DNA of 64,000 bases from Pseudonocardia thermophila (GTDB lineage Bacteria; Actinomycetota; Actinomycetes; Mycobacteriales; Pseudonocardiaceae), in contig NZ_FRAP01000002.1 in NCBI RefSeq assembly GCF_900142365.1, forward strand, positions 310,001-374,000, given 5' to 3'. The position numbers were made by a program, and so were the translations under genes. Below are positions 48,623 to 56,943 of this stretch, in pieces; the first letter of the stretch is position 1, and the number at the start of each line of letters is the position of its first letter. The notes beneath the pieces were generated by a model. It was not told the DNA's origin, made no database searches, and saw only the letters and a program-made list of their open reading frames with translations.

Positions 48623-49339
48623 CTACGGCGCCTGGAGCAACCCGGCCGCGTCCTCACCCACCAGCGCCACCGCCCGCGTCGGTCCCCCGTGCGCGCCCCG
48701 CAGCTTGAGCGGGAACCCGATGAACACGAACCGGGTGTTCACGACCTTGTCGAGGTTGGCGAGGTTCTCGTAGTGGGTGATGTGCTCGCGCCGGCACATC
48801 ATGTGGCACGGGTAGCTGGTGCTCGCCGGGTTGTCCGGGGTGGGGCTGTCCACGCCGAACGTCTTCACCCCGTGCTGCACGATCCACTCGCTGGCCGACT
48901 CGCCGAGCCCGGGGAACTCGGTCAGGTAGCGGGGATCGCCCGCGTACCGGTTCCACGTGGCGGTGTGGAACAGCACGATGTCGCCGGCCCGCAGCTGCTG
49001 ACCCGACTTCGCCAGCGCGTTGTCGAGGTCCTCCGCGGTGATGTCGGTGCGCGCCGGGATCCCGGTGACGTCCAGGCAGATGGCGGGCCCCCAGAACAGG
49101 TCGAGCGACATCTTGTCGATCGTCTGGGCCGATGGGTCCGGGTCGAGGTGGGAGAACGAGTCGACGTGGGTCGGCCCGTTGTCGTTCATCAGGAACCCGG
49201 TCGTCTGGAACGAGAAACCGCTGTCGAACCGCGGTGCGGTCTCCTCGTGCGTGGCGTGCTCGAACTGCACGGTCTTGAGGTGGCCGGGGTAGACCTTCAT
49301 GCCCTCGTAGATGTCCTGGGAGAGGTCGACGATCGGCAT
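48623..49339 (-). CDS. cyclase family protein (kynurenine formamidase-like)
   Basis: 238 residues. The metal motif region reads NDNGPTHVDSFSHLDPD (relatives have HxGTHxDxPxH), then DIVLFHTATWNRYAGDPRY, and GVKTFGVDSPTPDNPAST with CHMMCRREHITHYENLANLD near the end. Family members hydrolyse formylkynurenine, isatin or similar amides using Zn or Mn. ATG 49339 follows AGGAG. It is the last gene of the molybdenum-hydroxylase operon, so it could open a ring hydroxylated by that enzyme. Substrate unproven. Confidence 0.85.
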   Translation of the reverse strand: MPIVDLSQDIYEGMKVYPGHLKTVQFEHATHEETAPRFDSGFSFQTTGFLMNDNGPTHVDSFSHLDPDPSAQTIDKMSLDLFWGPAICLDVTGIPARTDITAEDLDNALAKSGQQLRAGDIVLFHTATWNRYAGDPRYLTEFPGLGESASEWIVQHGVKTFGVDSPTPDNPASTSYPCHMMCRREHITHYENLANLDKVVNTRFVFIGFPLKLRGAHGGPTRAVALVGEDAAGLLQAP

Positions 49340-49355
49340 CGCAGCTCCTGGTGCG

Positions 49356-50126
49356 TTAGTGCATGACGACACCGGCCGAGACGTTGAGGTCCTCGCCGGT
49401 GATTGCGGAGGCGGCGGGGGAGGCGAGGTAGACGCAGGCGGCAGCCACCTCGTCGGCCTCGACGAGCCGGTTCAGGGGGGAGGGATCGGTGAACGCGCGG
49501 CGGGCCTCGTCGACGCTGATCCCGCGCGCCTCGGCCTGGCGGGCGATGACGTCGTCGATGCGCGGCCCGGCGACCGCGCCGGGGCAGACCGCGTTGACGC
49601 GGATGCCGTGCGGGCCGAGCTCGACCGCCAGCGTCCGCACCAGCCCGATCACGCCCATCTTCGCCGCCGCGTACGGCGTGCGGCCGTGCAGCGGCCGCTT
49701 CCCGGTCATCGACGAGATCGCGATCAGCGAGCCCGAGCCCCGCTCGATCATCCCGGGGACGAACGCGCGGAAGGTCAGGAACACCCCGTCGAGATCGGTG
49801 GCGATCGTCTCCCGCCACTGCGCGAGCGACACCTGGTGCAGCGGGGCGGTCGGGCCGGCGATGCCCGCGTTGGCCACGACGACGTGCACCTGCCCCAGCG
49901 CCTGCGCCGCGGCGGCGAGCGCGGTGACCGACTCCTCGTCGCGCACGTCGCAGGCGATGGGCTCGACGGAACCGGCGGCACCGGTGGCGGCACCGACGGT
50001 CCCGTCGAGCGTCGTGACGTCCCGTGCGGTCGCCGCGACGCGGTAGCCCTCCCTCGCGAACGCGAGCGCGATCGCGGCTCCGATGCCGCGGTTCGCGCCG
50101 GTGACGACCGCGACGTGGTCCGTCAT
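49356..50126 (-). CDS. short-chain dehydrogenase/reductase
   Basis: 256 residues of the classical type. Cofactor loop VTGANRGIGAAIALAFAREG, basic residues after strand 2 (AATARD, suggesting NADP), NAG in VVANAGIAGPT, Ser in LIAISSMTGKR, catalytic YAAAK and the tail ITGEDLNVSAGVVMH. ATG 50126 overlaps the stop of the molybdopterin subunit by ATGA. It likely oxidises or reduces an intermediate of the same route. Confidence 0.92.
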   Translation of the reverse strand: MTDHVAVVTGANRGIGAAIALAFAREGYRVAATARDVTTLDGTVGAATGAAGSVEPIACDVRDEESVTALAAAAQALGQVHVVVANAGIAGPTAPLHQVSLAQWRETIATDLDGVFLTFRAFVPGMIERGSGSLIAISSMTGKRPLHGRTPYAAAKMGVIGLVRTLAVELGPHGIRVNAVCPGAVAGPRIDDVIARQAEARGISVDEARRAFTDPSPLNRLVEADEVAAACVYLASPAASAITGEDLNVSAGVVMH

Positions 50127-52564
50127 GAGCCGTGGCCGGCGGCCCGCAGCGCCGCCCGGATCCGGTCGGGCGTCAGCGGCAGCTCCGTGATGCGGACCCC
50201 GAGCGGGGCGAGCGCGTCGTTGACTGCGGCGTTGATCGCCGCCGGCGCCATCATGCGTCCGCCCTCACCGCCGCCCTTGATGCCGTGCGGGGTCCACGGC
50301 GACGGGGTCTCGACGTGCCCGATCTTCAGCTCCGGCACCTCCAGCGAGGTCGGGATCGGGTAGTCGAGGTAGCTCGTGGTCTGCAGCTGCCCGTCCGGCC
50401 CGTACACGAACTCCTCGTACAGGGCCGTGCCGATGCCCTGCGCGGTGCCGCCCTGGATGTGCCCGGCGAGCGAGCGCGGGTTCACCAGCGTGCCGCAGTC
50501 GTGCACGGCCGCGTAGTCCAGGAACGTCACCACGCCGGTCTCGACGTCCACCTCCACGACGGGCAGGTGGCAGGCGTGGCCCATGAACGGGTAGAAGACG
50601 CCCAGGTCCTTGCGGTCCGCGCTGGGCATCGTCGTGTACGGGTGGTCGAAGACCTTGCTCTCCTCCAGCCCCGACTCGACGTCCTCGTCGAAGCTGTGCT
50701 TGAACAGGTGCAGCATGATCGCGATCTCGGAGAGCGTCTTGCGCTTCTCCGGCACACCGCGGACCTCGAACCCTCCGTCGCGCCACTCCAGGTCGTCGGG
50801 GTCGGCCTCCAGCAGGTGCGCGGCCGCCCGGCGGGCCTTCTCCTTGATCTTGGCGCTCGCGCCCTCGACGGCGCCGGCGAGCATGACGGTCGTGCGCGAA
50901 CCGCCGGGGCCGGTCGCCGGCAGGCCGTTCTTGCTGCTCTGGTAGACGACCGACACGTCGTGCGGATCGCAGTCGAACTCCTCGGCCACGAGCTGCGCGA
51001 CCATCGTCTCCGGCGAGTTGCCCCAGAACGCGCACGAGTACAGCGTCGCGGTGATCGCACCGGTCGCGTCGACCTTGAGCGTCACGCTCTCCGGCATCGA
51101 CGTGACGGGCGCGCCGGGCTCGTCGAACCAGAACCAGAACTCGGTCGCGGAGAACACCGACCGCTCCTGCGCGGTGATCAGGCCGATCCCGATGTAGCGG
51201 CCCTCGGCGCGCGCCTGCTCCTGCACCTCGCGCCAGTGCTCGTAGCGGCCCAGCTCGAGGGTCTTGTCGAGCACGGCGTCGTAGTCACCGGAGTCGTAGA
51301 CGTTGCCGGTCGGGATGAAGTGCGGGAACGAGCGGATGAAGTTGCGCCGGCGGATCTCCACCGGGTCCATCCCCAGCTCCCGGGCGGCCTTGTCGACCAT
51401 CTGCTCCAGCATCCAGTTGTTGACCTCGGAGCCGAAGCCGCGGTAGGCGCCTTGCTGGTTCTTGTTGGTCAGCACCGCGCGGACGCGGTAGCGCACGCTG
51501 CCGATCGTGTACGGGCCGACGACCTGGGCCAGCGCGTTGCCGTGGTGACCGACGCCGAACTGGATGTAGGCGCCGTAGTCGTCGACGGTGTCGATGTCGA
51601 TCGCGGTGATCTTCCCGTCGCGGGTGAGCGCCATGCGGACGTCGTAGTGCCGGTCGGACCCGTGGTGGTCGCAGTTGGCCATGTTGTCCACGCGGTCCTC
51701 GAGGTACCGGACGGGCCGCCCGGTCAACCGCGCGCACATCGCCGCGATCACCAGCGGCTTCGTGACGAACAGCTTGGAGCCGAAGCTGCCGCCCGCCGGC
51801 ATCGGCACGATGTCCAGCCGGTTCGCCGGGATCTTCAGCGCCGTGGCCACCATGAACAGGTAGCTGGTGAAGCTCAGCGAGTTGGTGTGCACGCGGAAAC
51901 CGCCGGTGGCGGGATCGTGCTCGGCGACCGCACCGACGGTCTCCAGCGGTTGCCCGCCCGAGCGGTGCCAGCGCAGCTGGTCGGTCACCACCACGTCAGC
52001 GCGCTCGAAGTCGCCGGCGACGTCGCCGAACTCGAACGTGCGGTCGTAGGCGCAGTTCGAGCCCAGCGGCTCGTGGACGAGCGGGGCGTCGTCGGCCAGC
52101 GCGGCGAGCGGGTCGACGACCGGAGGCAGGGGCTCGTACTCGACGTCGATGAGCTCGAGCGCGTCCTCGGCGAGGTACCGGTCGTCCGCGACCACGACCG
52201 CGACGCCCTCGCCGACGTAGCGGACCTTGTCGACGGCCAGGCAGCGCCAGGTGTGGGCGGCCGGGTTCGGCCCGAAGTCGGGCAGCGGATCGGTCAGCTC
52301 CGCCGCCTGCGCCCCGGTGACGACCGCGTGGACGCCGGGCGCGGCCTCGGCGCGGGAGGTGTCGATCGAGACGATCCGGGCGTGCGGGTGCGGGCTGCGC
52401 AGCACGGCGGCGTGCAGCATGCCGGGCAGCACCAGGTCGGCGATGTAGCCGCCGCGCCCGCGCAGGAACCGCGGGTCCTCCACGCGCCGGATCGACTTGC
52501 CGACCCACGTGCGCTCGGCCTTGTGCGTGCGGACGGGTGGGGTGGGCCGATCGACGGTGGTCAC
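50123..52564 (-). CDS. xanthine/CO dehydrogenase family molybdopterin-binding subunit
   Basis: 813 residues, the large subunit of a three-part molybdenum hydroxylase. Landmarks: VGKSIRRVEDPRFLRGRGGY at the start, GGSFGSKLFVTKPL and GAYRGFGSEVNNWMLEQMVD for cofactor contacts, PGGSRTTVMLAGAVEG, and near the end HGIKGGGEGGRMMAPAA with the Glu expected to act as base. The CO-dehydrogenase Cys active loop (AYRCSFR) is not seen, the equivalent being AYRGFG. It is therefore probably a hydroxylase of an N-heterocycle or aldehyde, not a CO oxidiser. GTG 52564 overlaps the 2Fe-2S gene. Confidence 0.93.
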   Translation of the reverse strand: MTTVDRPTPPVRTHKAERTWVGKSIRRVEDPRFLRGRGGYIADLVLPGMLHAAVLRSPHPHARIVSIDTSRAEAAPGVHAVVTGAQAAELTDPLPDFGPNPAAHTWRCLAVDKVRYVGEGVAVVVADDRYLAEDALELIDVEYEPLPPVVDPLAALADDAPLVHEPLGSNCAYDRTFEFGDVAGDFERADVVVTDQLRWHRSGGQPLETVGAVAEHDPATGGFRVHTNSLSFTSYLFMVATALKIPANRLDIVPMPAGGSFGSKLFVTKPLVIAAMCARLTGRPVRYLEDRVDNMANCDHHGSDRHYDVRMALTRDGKITAIDIDTVDDYGAYIQFGVGHHGNALAQVVGPYTIGSVRYRVRAVLTNKNQQGAYRGFGSEVNNWMLEQMVDKAARELGMDPVEIRRRNFIRSFPHFIPTGNVYDSGDYDAVLDKTLELGRYEHWREVQEQARAEGRYIGIGLITAQERSVFSATEFWFWFDEPGAPVTSMPESVTLKVDATGAITATLYSCAFWGNSPETMVAQLVAEEFDCDPHDVSVVYQSSKNGLPATGPGGSRTTVMLAGAVEGASAKIKEKARRAAAHLLEADPDDLEWRDGGFEVRGVPEKRKTLSEIAIMLHLFKHSFDEDVESGLEESKVFDHPYTTMPSADRKDLGVFYPFMGHACHLPVVEVDVETGVVTFLDYAAVHDCGTLVNPRSLAGHIQGGTAQGIGTALYEEFVYGPDGQLQTTSYLDYPIPTSLEVPELKIGHVETPSPWTPHGIKGGGEGGRMMAPAAINAAVNDALAPLGVRITELPLTPDRIRAALRAAGHGS

Positions 52565-53064
52565 GACGCCACCTCCGTCCCGGCGCGTGCACCGGAGCGC
52601 ATCACCTCGGCGGCCGCGCAGACGGCCTCGGTGATCGTGGCGTAGCCGGTGCAGCGGCAGAGGTTGCTGGCGATCTGCTCGCGCACGCTCTGCGGCGTCG
52701 GGTCCGGGTCGCGTTCCAGGATCTCCACGCAGCGCATCAGCATCCCCGGGGTGCAGTAGCCGCACTGCAGGCCCTGCTTCTCCCAGAACGCCTCCTGCAA
52801 CGGGTGGAGCTCGGGACCCTGCGCGAGGCCCTCGACGGTGCGGATGTCGGCGCCGTCGGCCTGCACGGCGAACGTGGTGCAGGAGCGGATGCTGCGCCCG
52901 TCGCGCAGCACGGTGCAGGTGCCGCACACGCCGTGTTCGCAGCCGATGTGCGTGCCGACGAGGCCGAGGTCCTCACGCAGGACGTCGACCAGCAGCTTGC
53001 GGGGCTCGACGGAGAGGGTGGTCCTGCGCCCGTTGACGGTCAGCGTGATCTCGCGGGTGCTCAT
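52561..53064 (-). CDS. (2Fe-2S)-binding subunit of the molybdenum hydroxylase
   Basis: 167 residues. N-terminal ferredoxin cluster: GTHIGCEHGVCGTCTVLRDG with the fourth Cys in SIRSCTT. C-terminal helical cluster: LQCGYCTPGMLMRCVEIL and ASNLCRCTGYATI. All eight Cys are present. It carries electrons from the Mo site to FAD. ATG 53064 follows GGAGGTGAC; stop overlaps the large-subunit start. Confidence 0.96.
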   Translation of the reverse strand: MSTREITLTVNGRRTTLSVEPRKLLVDVLREDLGLVGTHIGCEHGVCGTCTVLRDGRSIRSCTTFAVQADGADIRTVEGLAQGPELHPLQEAFWEKQGLQCGYCTPGMLMRCVEILERDPDPTPQSVREQIASNLCRCTGYATITEAVCAAAEVMRSGARAGTEVAS

Positions 53065-53065
53065 G

Positions 53066-53938
53066 TCACCTCCTGCTCGCGGCGCGGTCCAGCGCCAGCT
53101 CGATGCCGCGCCGCAGGTAGCTGCGGGCCATGTCGACCTTGGTCTCGCTGCTGCCGTGCACATCACCCGCGGGGGACAGCACGGCCACCGTCGCCGCCAC
53201 CGCCGAGCGGATGCTCTCGGCGTCCGGCACCGTACCGACGAGCGCCTGCTCGGTGGCGGTGGCGCGGATCGGGGTGGGCCCGACCCCGCTGAGCGCGATC
53301 GCCGCGCGCGTGACGGTCCCGGCGTCGTCCACCGCCAGGTCGACGGCGACCGCGACCACCGCGAACCCACCGTGCGTGCGGGCGTGCTCGACGAACGCGT
53401 GCCCGCCGGGACGACGCGGGAGGCGCACCTCGGTGAGGATCTCGTCGGGACCGAGCGCGGTCTCGAACGGGCCGCGGAAGAACTCGGCCGCGGGGATCCG
53501 GCGTTCCCCACCCGGGCCGGCGGCCGTCATCGTCGCGTCGAGGGCGAGGGCGACGGCGGGCAGCTCCGCCGACGGGTCTGCGTGGGCGATGCTCCCGCCG
53601 ATCGTGCCGCTGTTGCGGATCGGCGGGTGCGCGACGTGGCCCAGCGCCTCGACGAGCAGCGGTGCGCCGGCCGCGGCGTCGGCGGACTCCTCGGCGGTGC
53701 TCTGCCGCACCATCGCGCCGATCACCAGCTCGTCGTCGGTGAGGCGGATGTCCGAGAGCCCGTCGACGTGCTGGAGATCGACCAGGAACCCGGGCTGCGC
53801 GAGCCGGAAGTTCATCAGCGGCACCAGGCTCTGCCCGCCCGCGAGGACCCGCGGTTCGGCGTCGGCGTGCGCGACCAGCAGGTCGATGGCGTCAGCGAGC
53901 CGAGTGGGCGCCGCGTAGTCGAAGGCGGCAGGTTTCAT
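53066..53938 (-). CDS. FAD-binding subunit of the molybdenum hydroxylase (CoxM type)
   Basis: 290 residues. PRVLAGGQSLVPLMNFRLAQ and NSGTIGGSIAHADPSAELPA are the two FAD-binding motifs of this family. The C-terminal CO-dehydrogenase flavoprotein domain has RATATEQALVG. ATG 53938 (MKPAAFDY) fits relatives; an in-frame ATG lies three codons upstream. First gene of the operon, divergent from the LacI-GAF-PucR regulator with 188 bp between them. Confidence 0.93.
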   Translation of the reverse strand: MKPAAFDYAAPTRLADAIDLLVAHADAEPRVLAGGQSLVPLMNFRLAQPGFLVDLQHVDGLSDIRLTDDELVIGAMVRQSTAEESADAAAGAPLLVEALGHVAHPPIRNSGTIGGSIAHADPSAELPAVALALDATMTAAGPGGERRIPAAEFFRGPFETALGPDEILTEVRLPRRPGGHAFVEHARTHGGFAVVAVAVDLAVDDAGTVTRAAIALSGVGPTPIRATATEQALVGTVPDAESIRSAVAATVAVLSPAGDVHGSSETKVDMARSYLRRGIELALDRAASRR

Positions 53939-54069
53939 GTCCGCCATGTTCCCGAGCGGCTGTGACGGAGGCCATGTCCACAGCCACGAGACTCGGGGGA
54001 GTTCTTCGTGGTCACCACCGACGGCCGCCGCGTTCGCTGCGCCCGTTCGGGCCTGATGGCCCCGGAGGT

Positions 54070-54081
54070 GAATACGTATTC
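54070..54081. promoter_or_regulatory. LacI-type operator palindrome
   Basis: GAATACGTATTC is a perfect 12-bp palindrome with the central CG typical of LacI-family operators. It is AT-rich in very GC-rich surroundings. It lies 45 bp before the fused regulator gene and 130 bp before the divergent hydroxylase operon. Confidence 0.65.
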
Positions 54082-54126
54082 TCGGTGAGCCGGAGCTCCC
54101 ACGTGTGCTCGCGGAGGCGATCAAGG

Positions 54127-56943
54127 ATGATCACGAGCCTGGACGTGGCCCGCGCGGCCGGGGTGTCGCAGGCCACGGTCTCCCGGGCCCTGCGCGACGA
54201 GCGCGGGGTATCGCCGCAGACCCGAGCGCGCGTGCGCGCCGCCGCGCGCAAGCTCGGCTACGTCGCCGGTCGGCCGCGGTCCACCGGGGCCGTTGCGGTG
54301 GTGTCGGCCCCGCTGGACAACCCGTTCTACCCGGCGTTGGTGGGGCCGTTGCAGGAGGCGCTCGACCGGCTCGGCCTGCGGACGGTGCTGCTCGTCGACC
54401 TCCCTGACCGGCCGCCGGACCTGTCCACCCTGGTCGACGGCGCGTTCGCCGGCGTCGTCCTGACCACCTGCGAGCGGGGGAGCACGCTGCCGGCGGAGCT
54501 CGCCGCCCGCGGTGTGCCCGTCGCGCTCGCGGACCGCGCGGTCGACGAGTGCGCCGTCGACACCTGCGTCGCCGACAACCGGTTCGGCGCGGCCACCGTC
54601 GCCGAGCTGCTGGTCGAGCTGGGACACCGGCGGATCGCGGCCATCATGGGTCCGGAGTCGGCCAGCACCGGGCACGAGCGGTGGATCGGCTTCGTCGACC
54701 GGCTGGCCGCGCTCGGGGTGCCGCCGCAGGACGTGGCGCTCGTGCGCGGCCCGTTCACCGCGGAAACCGGCCGCCGCGGACTGGAGGCGCTGCTGGGGGA
54801 CGGGTCCGCGCTGCCCACCGCCGTGTTCTGCGGGAACGACGTCATCGCCGGTGGCGTGCTCGACGCCGCAACGGCGCTGGGGCTGCGCGTGCCGGAGGAC
54901 CTCACGGTGGTCGGCTTCGACGGCACGTCCCGCACCGGATGGGGGCGCGACGACCTCACGACCGTCCACGTCGACCTCGCGGCGATGGCGACCACGGTCG
55001 CGGAGGCGCTGGCCGCCCGGCTGCGCTCGCCGGACGCCCCGGCCCGGCGGGTCGTGCTCGTGCCGCGGCTGCTCGCCCGCGGCACGCACGCCCCGCCGCC
55101 CGACCGGCGCCGGTCGTCGCCGGGTCGCGGGGTCGTCCCGGAGGCGCAGACGCTGCGCTCGTGGATGTCGGCCGTCAGCGCCGTGGCCCGCGCGGTGAAC
55201 GCGGCGCACTCCCCGGCGGCGGTGCTGACGATGGTGGCGAAGCGGGCGTGCGCGCTCATCGGCTTCGACTACTGCGCCGTGATGCTCGCCGACGAGGAGA
55301 AGCAGGCCCTGCGCGTCGTCGGGTTCGCCGGACTCACCTCGGAGTACGTCGACCTCGTCAACGACGAAGGCGCACTGCAGATCCACCCGGACGGCCCGGA
55401 GCGCGACACCCCGGCCGCCCGCGCGTTCCGCGAGCAGCGCACGATCGCCGTCCCCGACACGCGCGCGGCGACGGTGTTCGGCCGGCTGCGCGACCTGGCT
55501 CCCAAGCAGGGCTACCGCAGCCTGCTCGCCACGCCGCTCAAGCAGGGCGACACCGTGCGCGGGCTGCTCGTCGGCTACCGCCAGGAACCGCACACCTTCA
55601 GCGCGCTGGAGATCGAGCTGGCCGAACTGCTCGCCGAACAGACCTCGGCCGCCCTGCAGACCGCCGATCTGCGCCGGGCCCAGCAGGAGGTCATCCGCGA
55701 GCTGTCGGCGGTCAACGCGGAGATGACGCGGGCACGCCAGCAGCTGGAGTGGGCGGAGAACCAGCACCGCCGCCTCATGCAGCTGGTCCTCGACGACGCC
55801 GGGCTGGACGGGATCTGCCGGGCGCTCGCGGAGATCCTGCGCTCGTCGATCACCGTCGAGGGCGAGGGCGGCCGTCGGCTCGCCCACGCCGCGCACGGCG
55901 CCTACGTCCCGCCGCCCCCGGCGCCGTGGCAGGTCACCGAGGGCGGCGCCGGCCTGCAGATCGTCCGCGTCGAAGGCCCCGACGAGGCCTGGACCGCCCC
56001 GGTCGTGCTCGGCGGTCAGCAGGTCGGCCGGCTGTGGGTCACCGGGCTCGCCGAGCCGCTCTCACCGATCGAGCGTCGCGCCATCGAGCGGTTCGTGCTG
56101 GTCGTCGGCGTGGAGCTGCTGCAGCGCAAGCACCTCGTCGAGGTGCAGGAACGGCTCTCCGGCGACCTGCTCGCCGACCTCCTGCGCCCCGCGGGCGTCG
56201 CCCAGCCCGCCGCGCTGCTCGACCGGGCCGCCGCGTTCGGCCTCGACCTGCGCGAACCGCACACCCTCTGCCTCGTCGTCCCCGCCGACGGCCGCGGACC
56301 CGGCGCCCTCACCGCGCGGTGCCGCGACGTCCTGCCTGCCCCGGCCCTGGTCGGCGTGCACGACGGCGCCGTCGTCGTCCTGCTGCCCGCCGCGGCCGAC
56401 CCCGTCGCCGCCCTCGGCCGGCTGCACGCCCGCCGCGGCCCGGACGAGCCGGTCACCGTCGTCGGCCGGACCGTCGACACCCTCGACGGCTACCTGCCTG
56501 CCTACCGCATCGCTGCGGGCGTGGCTCGGCTGCGGGCGGGGAGCGGTCCCGGCCTCGTCGACGCGCGTGCGCTCGGCACGGCGGCCCTGCTGCTCGCCCA
56601 GGGTGGGCCACCGGAGGACCTGCGCCGCTTCGCCCGCCAGGTCCTCGGCCCGCTCGCCGACCCGCGCACCGAGCGGGACCGTGACCTGGTGACCACGCTG
56701 CGGGCGTGGCTCGCCAGCGGCTGTTCGGTGGCGCGAACGGCCGAGGCGCTGGTCATGCACGTCAACACCGTGGCGTACCGGTTGAAGCGGGTGGCGGAGA
56801 TCCTGCGGCGGGACCTGGGGGAGGTGCAGACGCGGTTCGACGTGCACCTGGCGTTGCTGGTGCTGGAGGTCGGCGAGAGCTCCGGCACGCCCGGAACAGA
56901 ACATACCCTCTTATGTTCTGGTTGGAATGAGTACAATATGTGA
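54127..56943 (+). CDS. LacI-type regulator fused to GAF-PucR-type regulator
   Basis: One 938-residue frame. Residues 1-50 are a LacI helix-turn-helix (ITSLDVARAAGVSQATVSRA, RAAARKLGYVAGRPR). Residues about 60-330 are a sugar-binding-protein-like effector domain (TAVFCGNDVIAGGVLDAATA, LTVVGFDGTSRT). The point where LacI proteins end (VPRLLARGTHAPPP) reads on through a short linker into a GAF domain (about 355-500; FDYCAVMLADEEKQALRVVG). A coiled coil follows (about 505-550), then a CdaR-like middle, and the PucR helix-turn-helix (about 857-900; SVARTAEALVMHVNTVAYRL). There are thus two DNA-binding domains and two sensor domains. ATG 54127 has GGAGG upstream. Confidence 0.92.
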   Translation: MITSLDVARAAGVSQATVSRALRDERGVSPQTRARVRAAARKLGYVAGRPRSTGAVAVVSAPLDNPFYPALVGPLQEALDRLGLRTVLLVDLPDRPPDLSTLVDGAFAGVVLTTCERGSTLPAELAARGVPVALADRAVDECAVDTCVADNRFGAATVAELLVELGHRRIAAIMGPESASTGHERWIGFVDRLAALGVPPQDVALVRGPFTAETGRRGLEALLGDGSALPTAVFCGNDVIAGGVLDAATALGLRVPEDLTVVGFDGTSRTGWGRDDLTTVHVDLAAMATTVAEALAARLRSPDAPARRVVLVPRLLARGTHAPPPDRRRSSPGRGVVPEAQTLRSWMSAVSAVARAVNAAHSPAAVLTMVAKRACALIGFDYCAVMLADEEKQALRVVGFAGLTSEYVDLVNDEGALQIHPDGPERDTPAARAFREQRTIAVPDTRAATVFGRLRDLAPKQGYRSLLATPLKQGDTVRGLLVGYRQEPHTFSALEIELAELLAEQTSAALQTADLRRAQQEVIRELSAVNAEMTRARQQLEWAENQHRRLMQLVLDDAGLDGICRALAEILRSSITVEGEGGRRLAHAAHGAYVPPPPAPWQVTEGGAGLQIVRVEGPDEAWTAPVVLGGQQVGRLWVTGLAEPLSPIERRAIERFVLVVGVELLQRKHLVEVQERLSGDLLADLLRPAGVAQPAALLDRAAAFGLDLREPHTLCLVVPADGRGPGALTARCRDVLPAPALVGVHDGAVVVLLPAAADPVAALGRLHARRGPDEPVTVVGRTVDTLDGYLPAYRIAAGVARLRAGSGPGLVDARALGTAALLLAQGGPPEDLRRFARQVLGPLADPRTERDRDLVTTLRAWLASGCSVARTAEALVMHVNTVAYRLKRVAEILRRDLGEVQTRFDVHLALLVLEVGESSGTPGTEHTLLCSGWNEYNM
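56898..56919. promoter_or_regulatory. inverted repeat before the MocR gene
   Basis: AGAACATA (56898-56905) and TATGTTCT (56912-56919) form a perfect 8-bp inverted repeat with a 6-bp spacer. It lies inside the last codons of the fused regulator gene and 25 bp before the MocR start. Likely the operator of that regulator. Confidence 0.55.

Noticed and set aside
50123-52564. Aerobic CO dehydrogenase large subunit
   Set aside because: The active-site Cys loop of CoxL (AYRCSFR) is replaced by AYRGFG, so CO oxidation is not supported.
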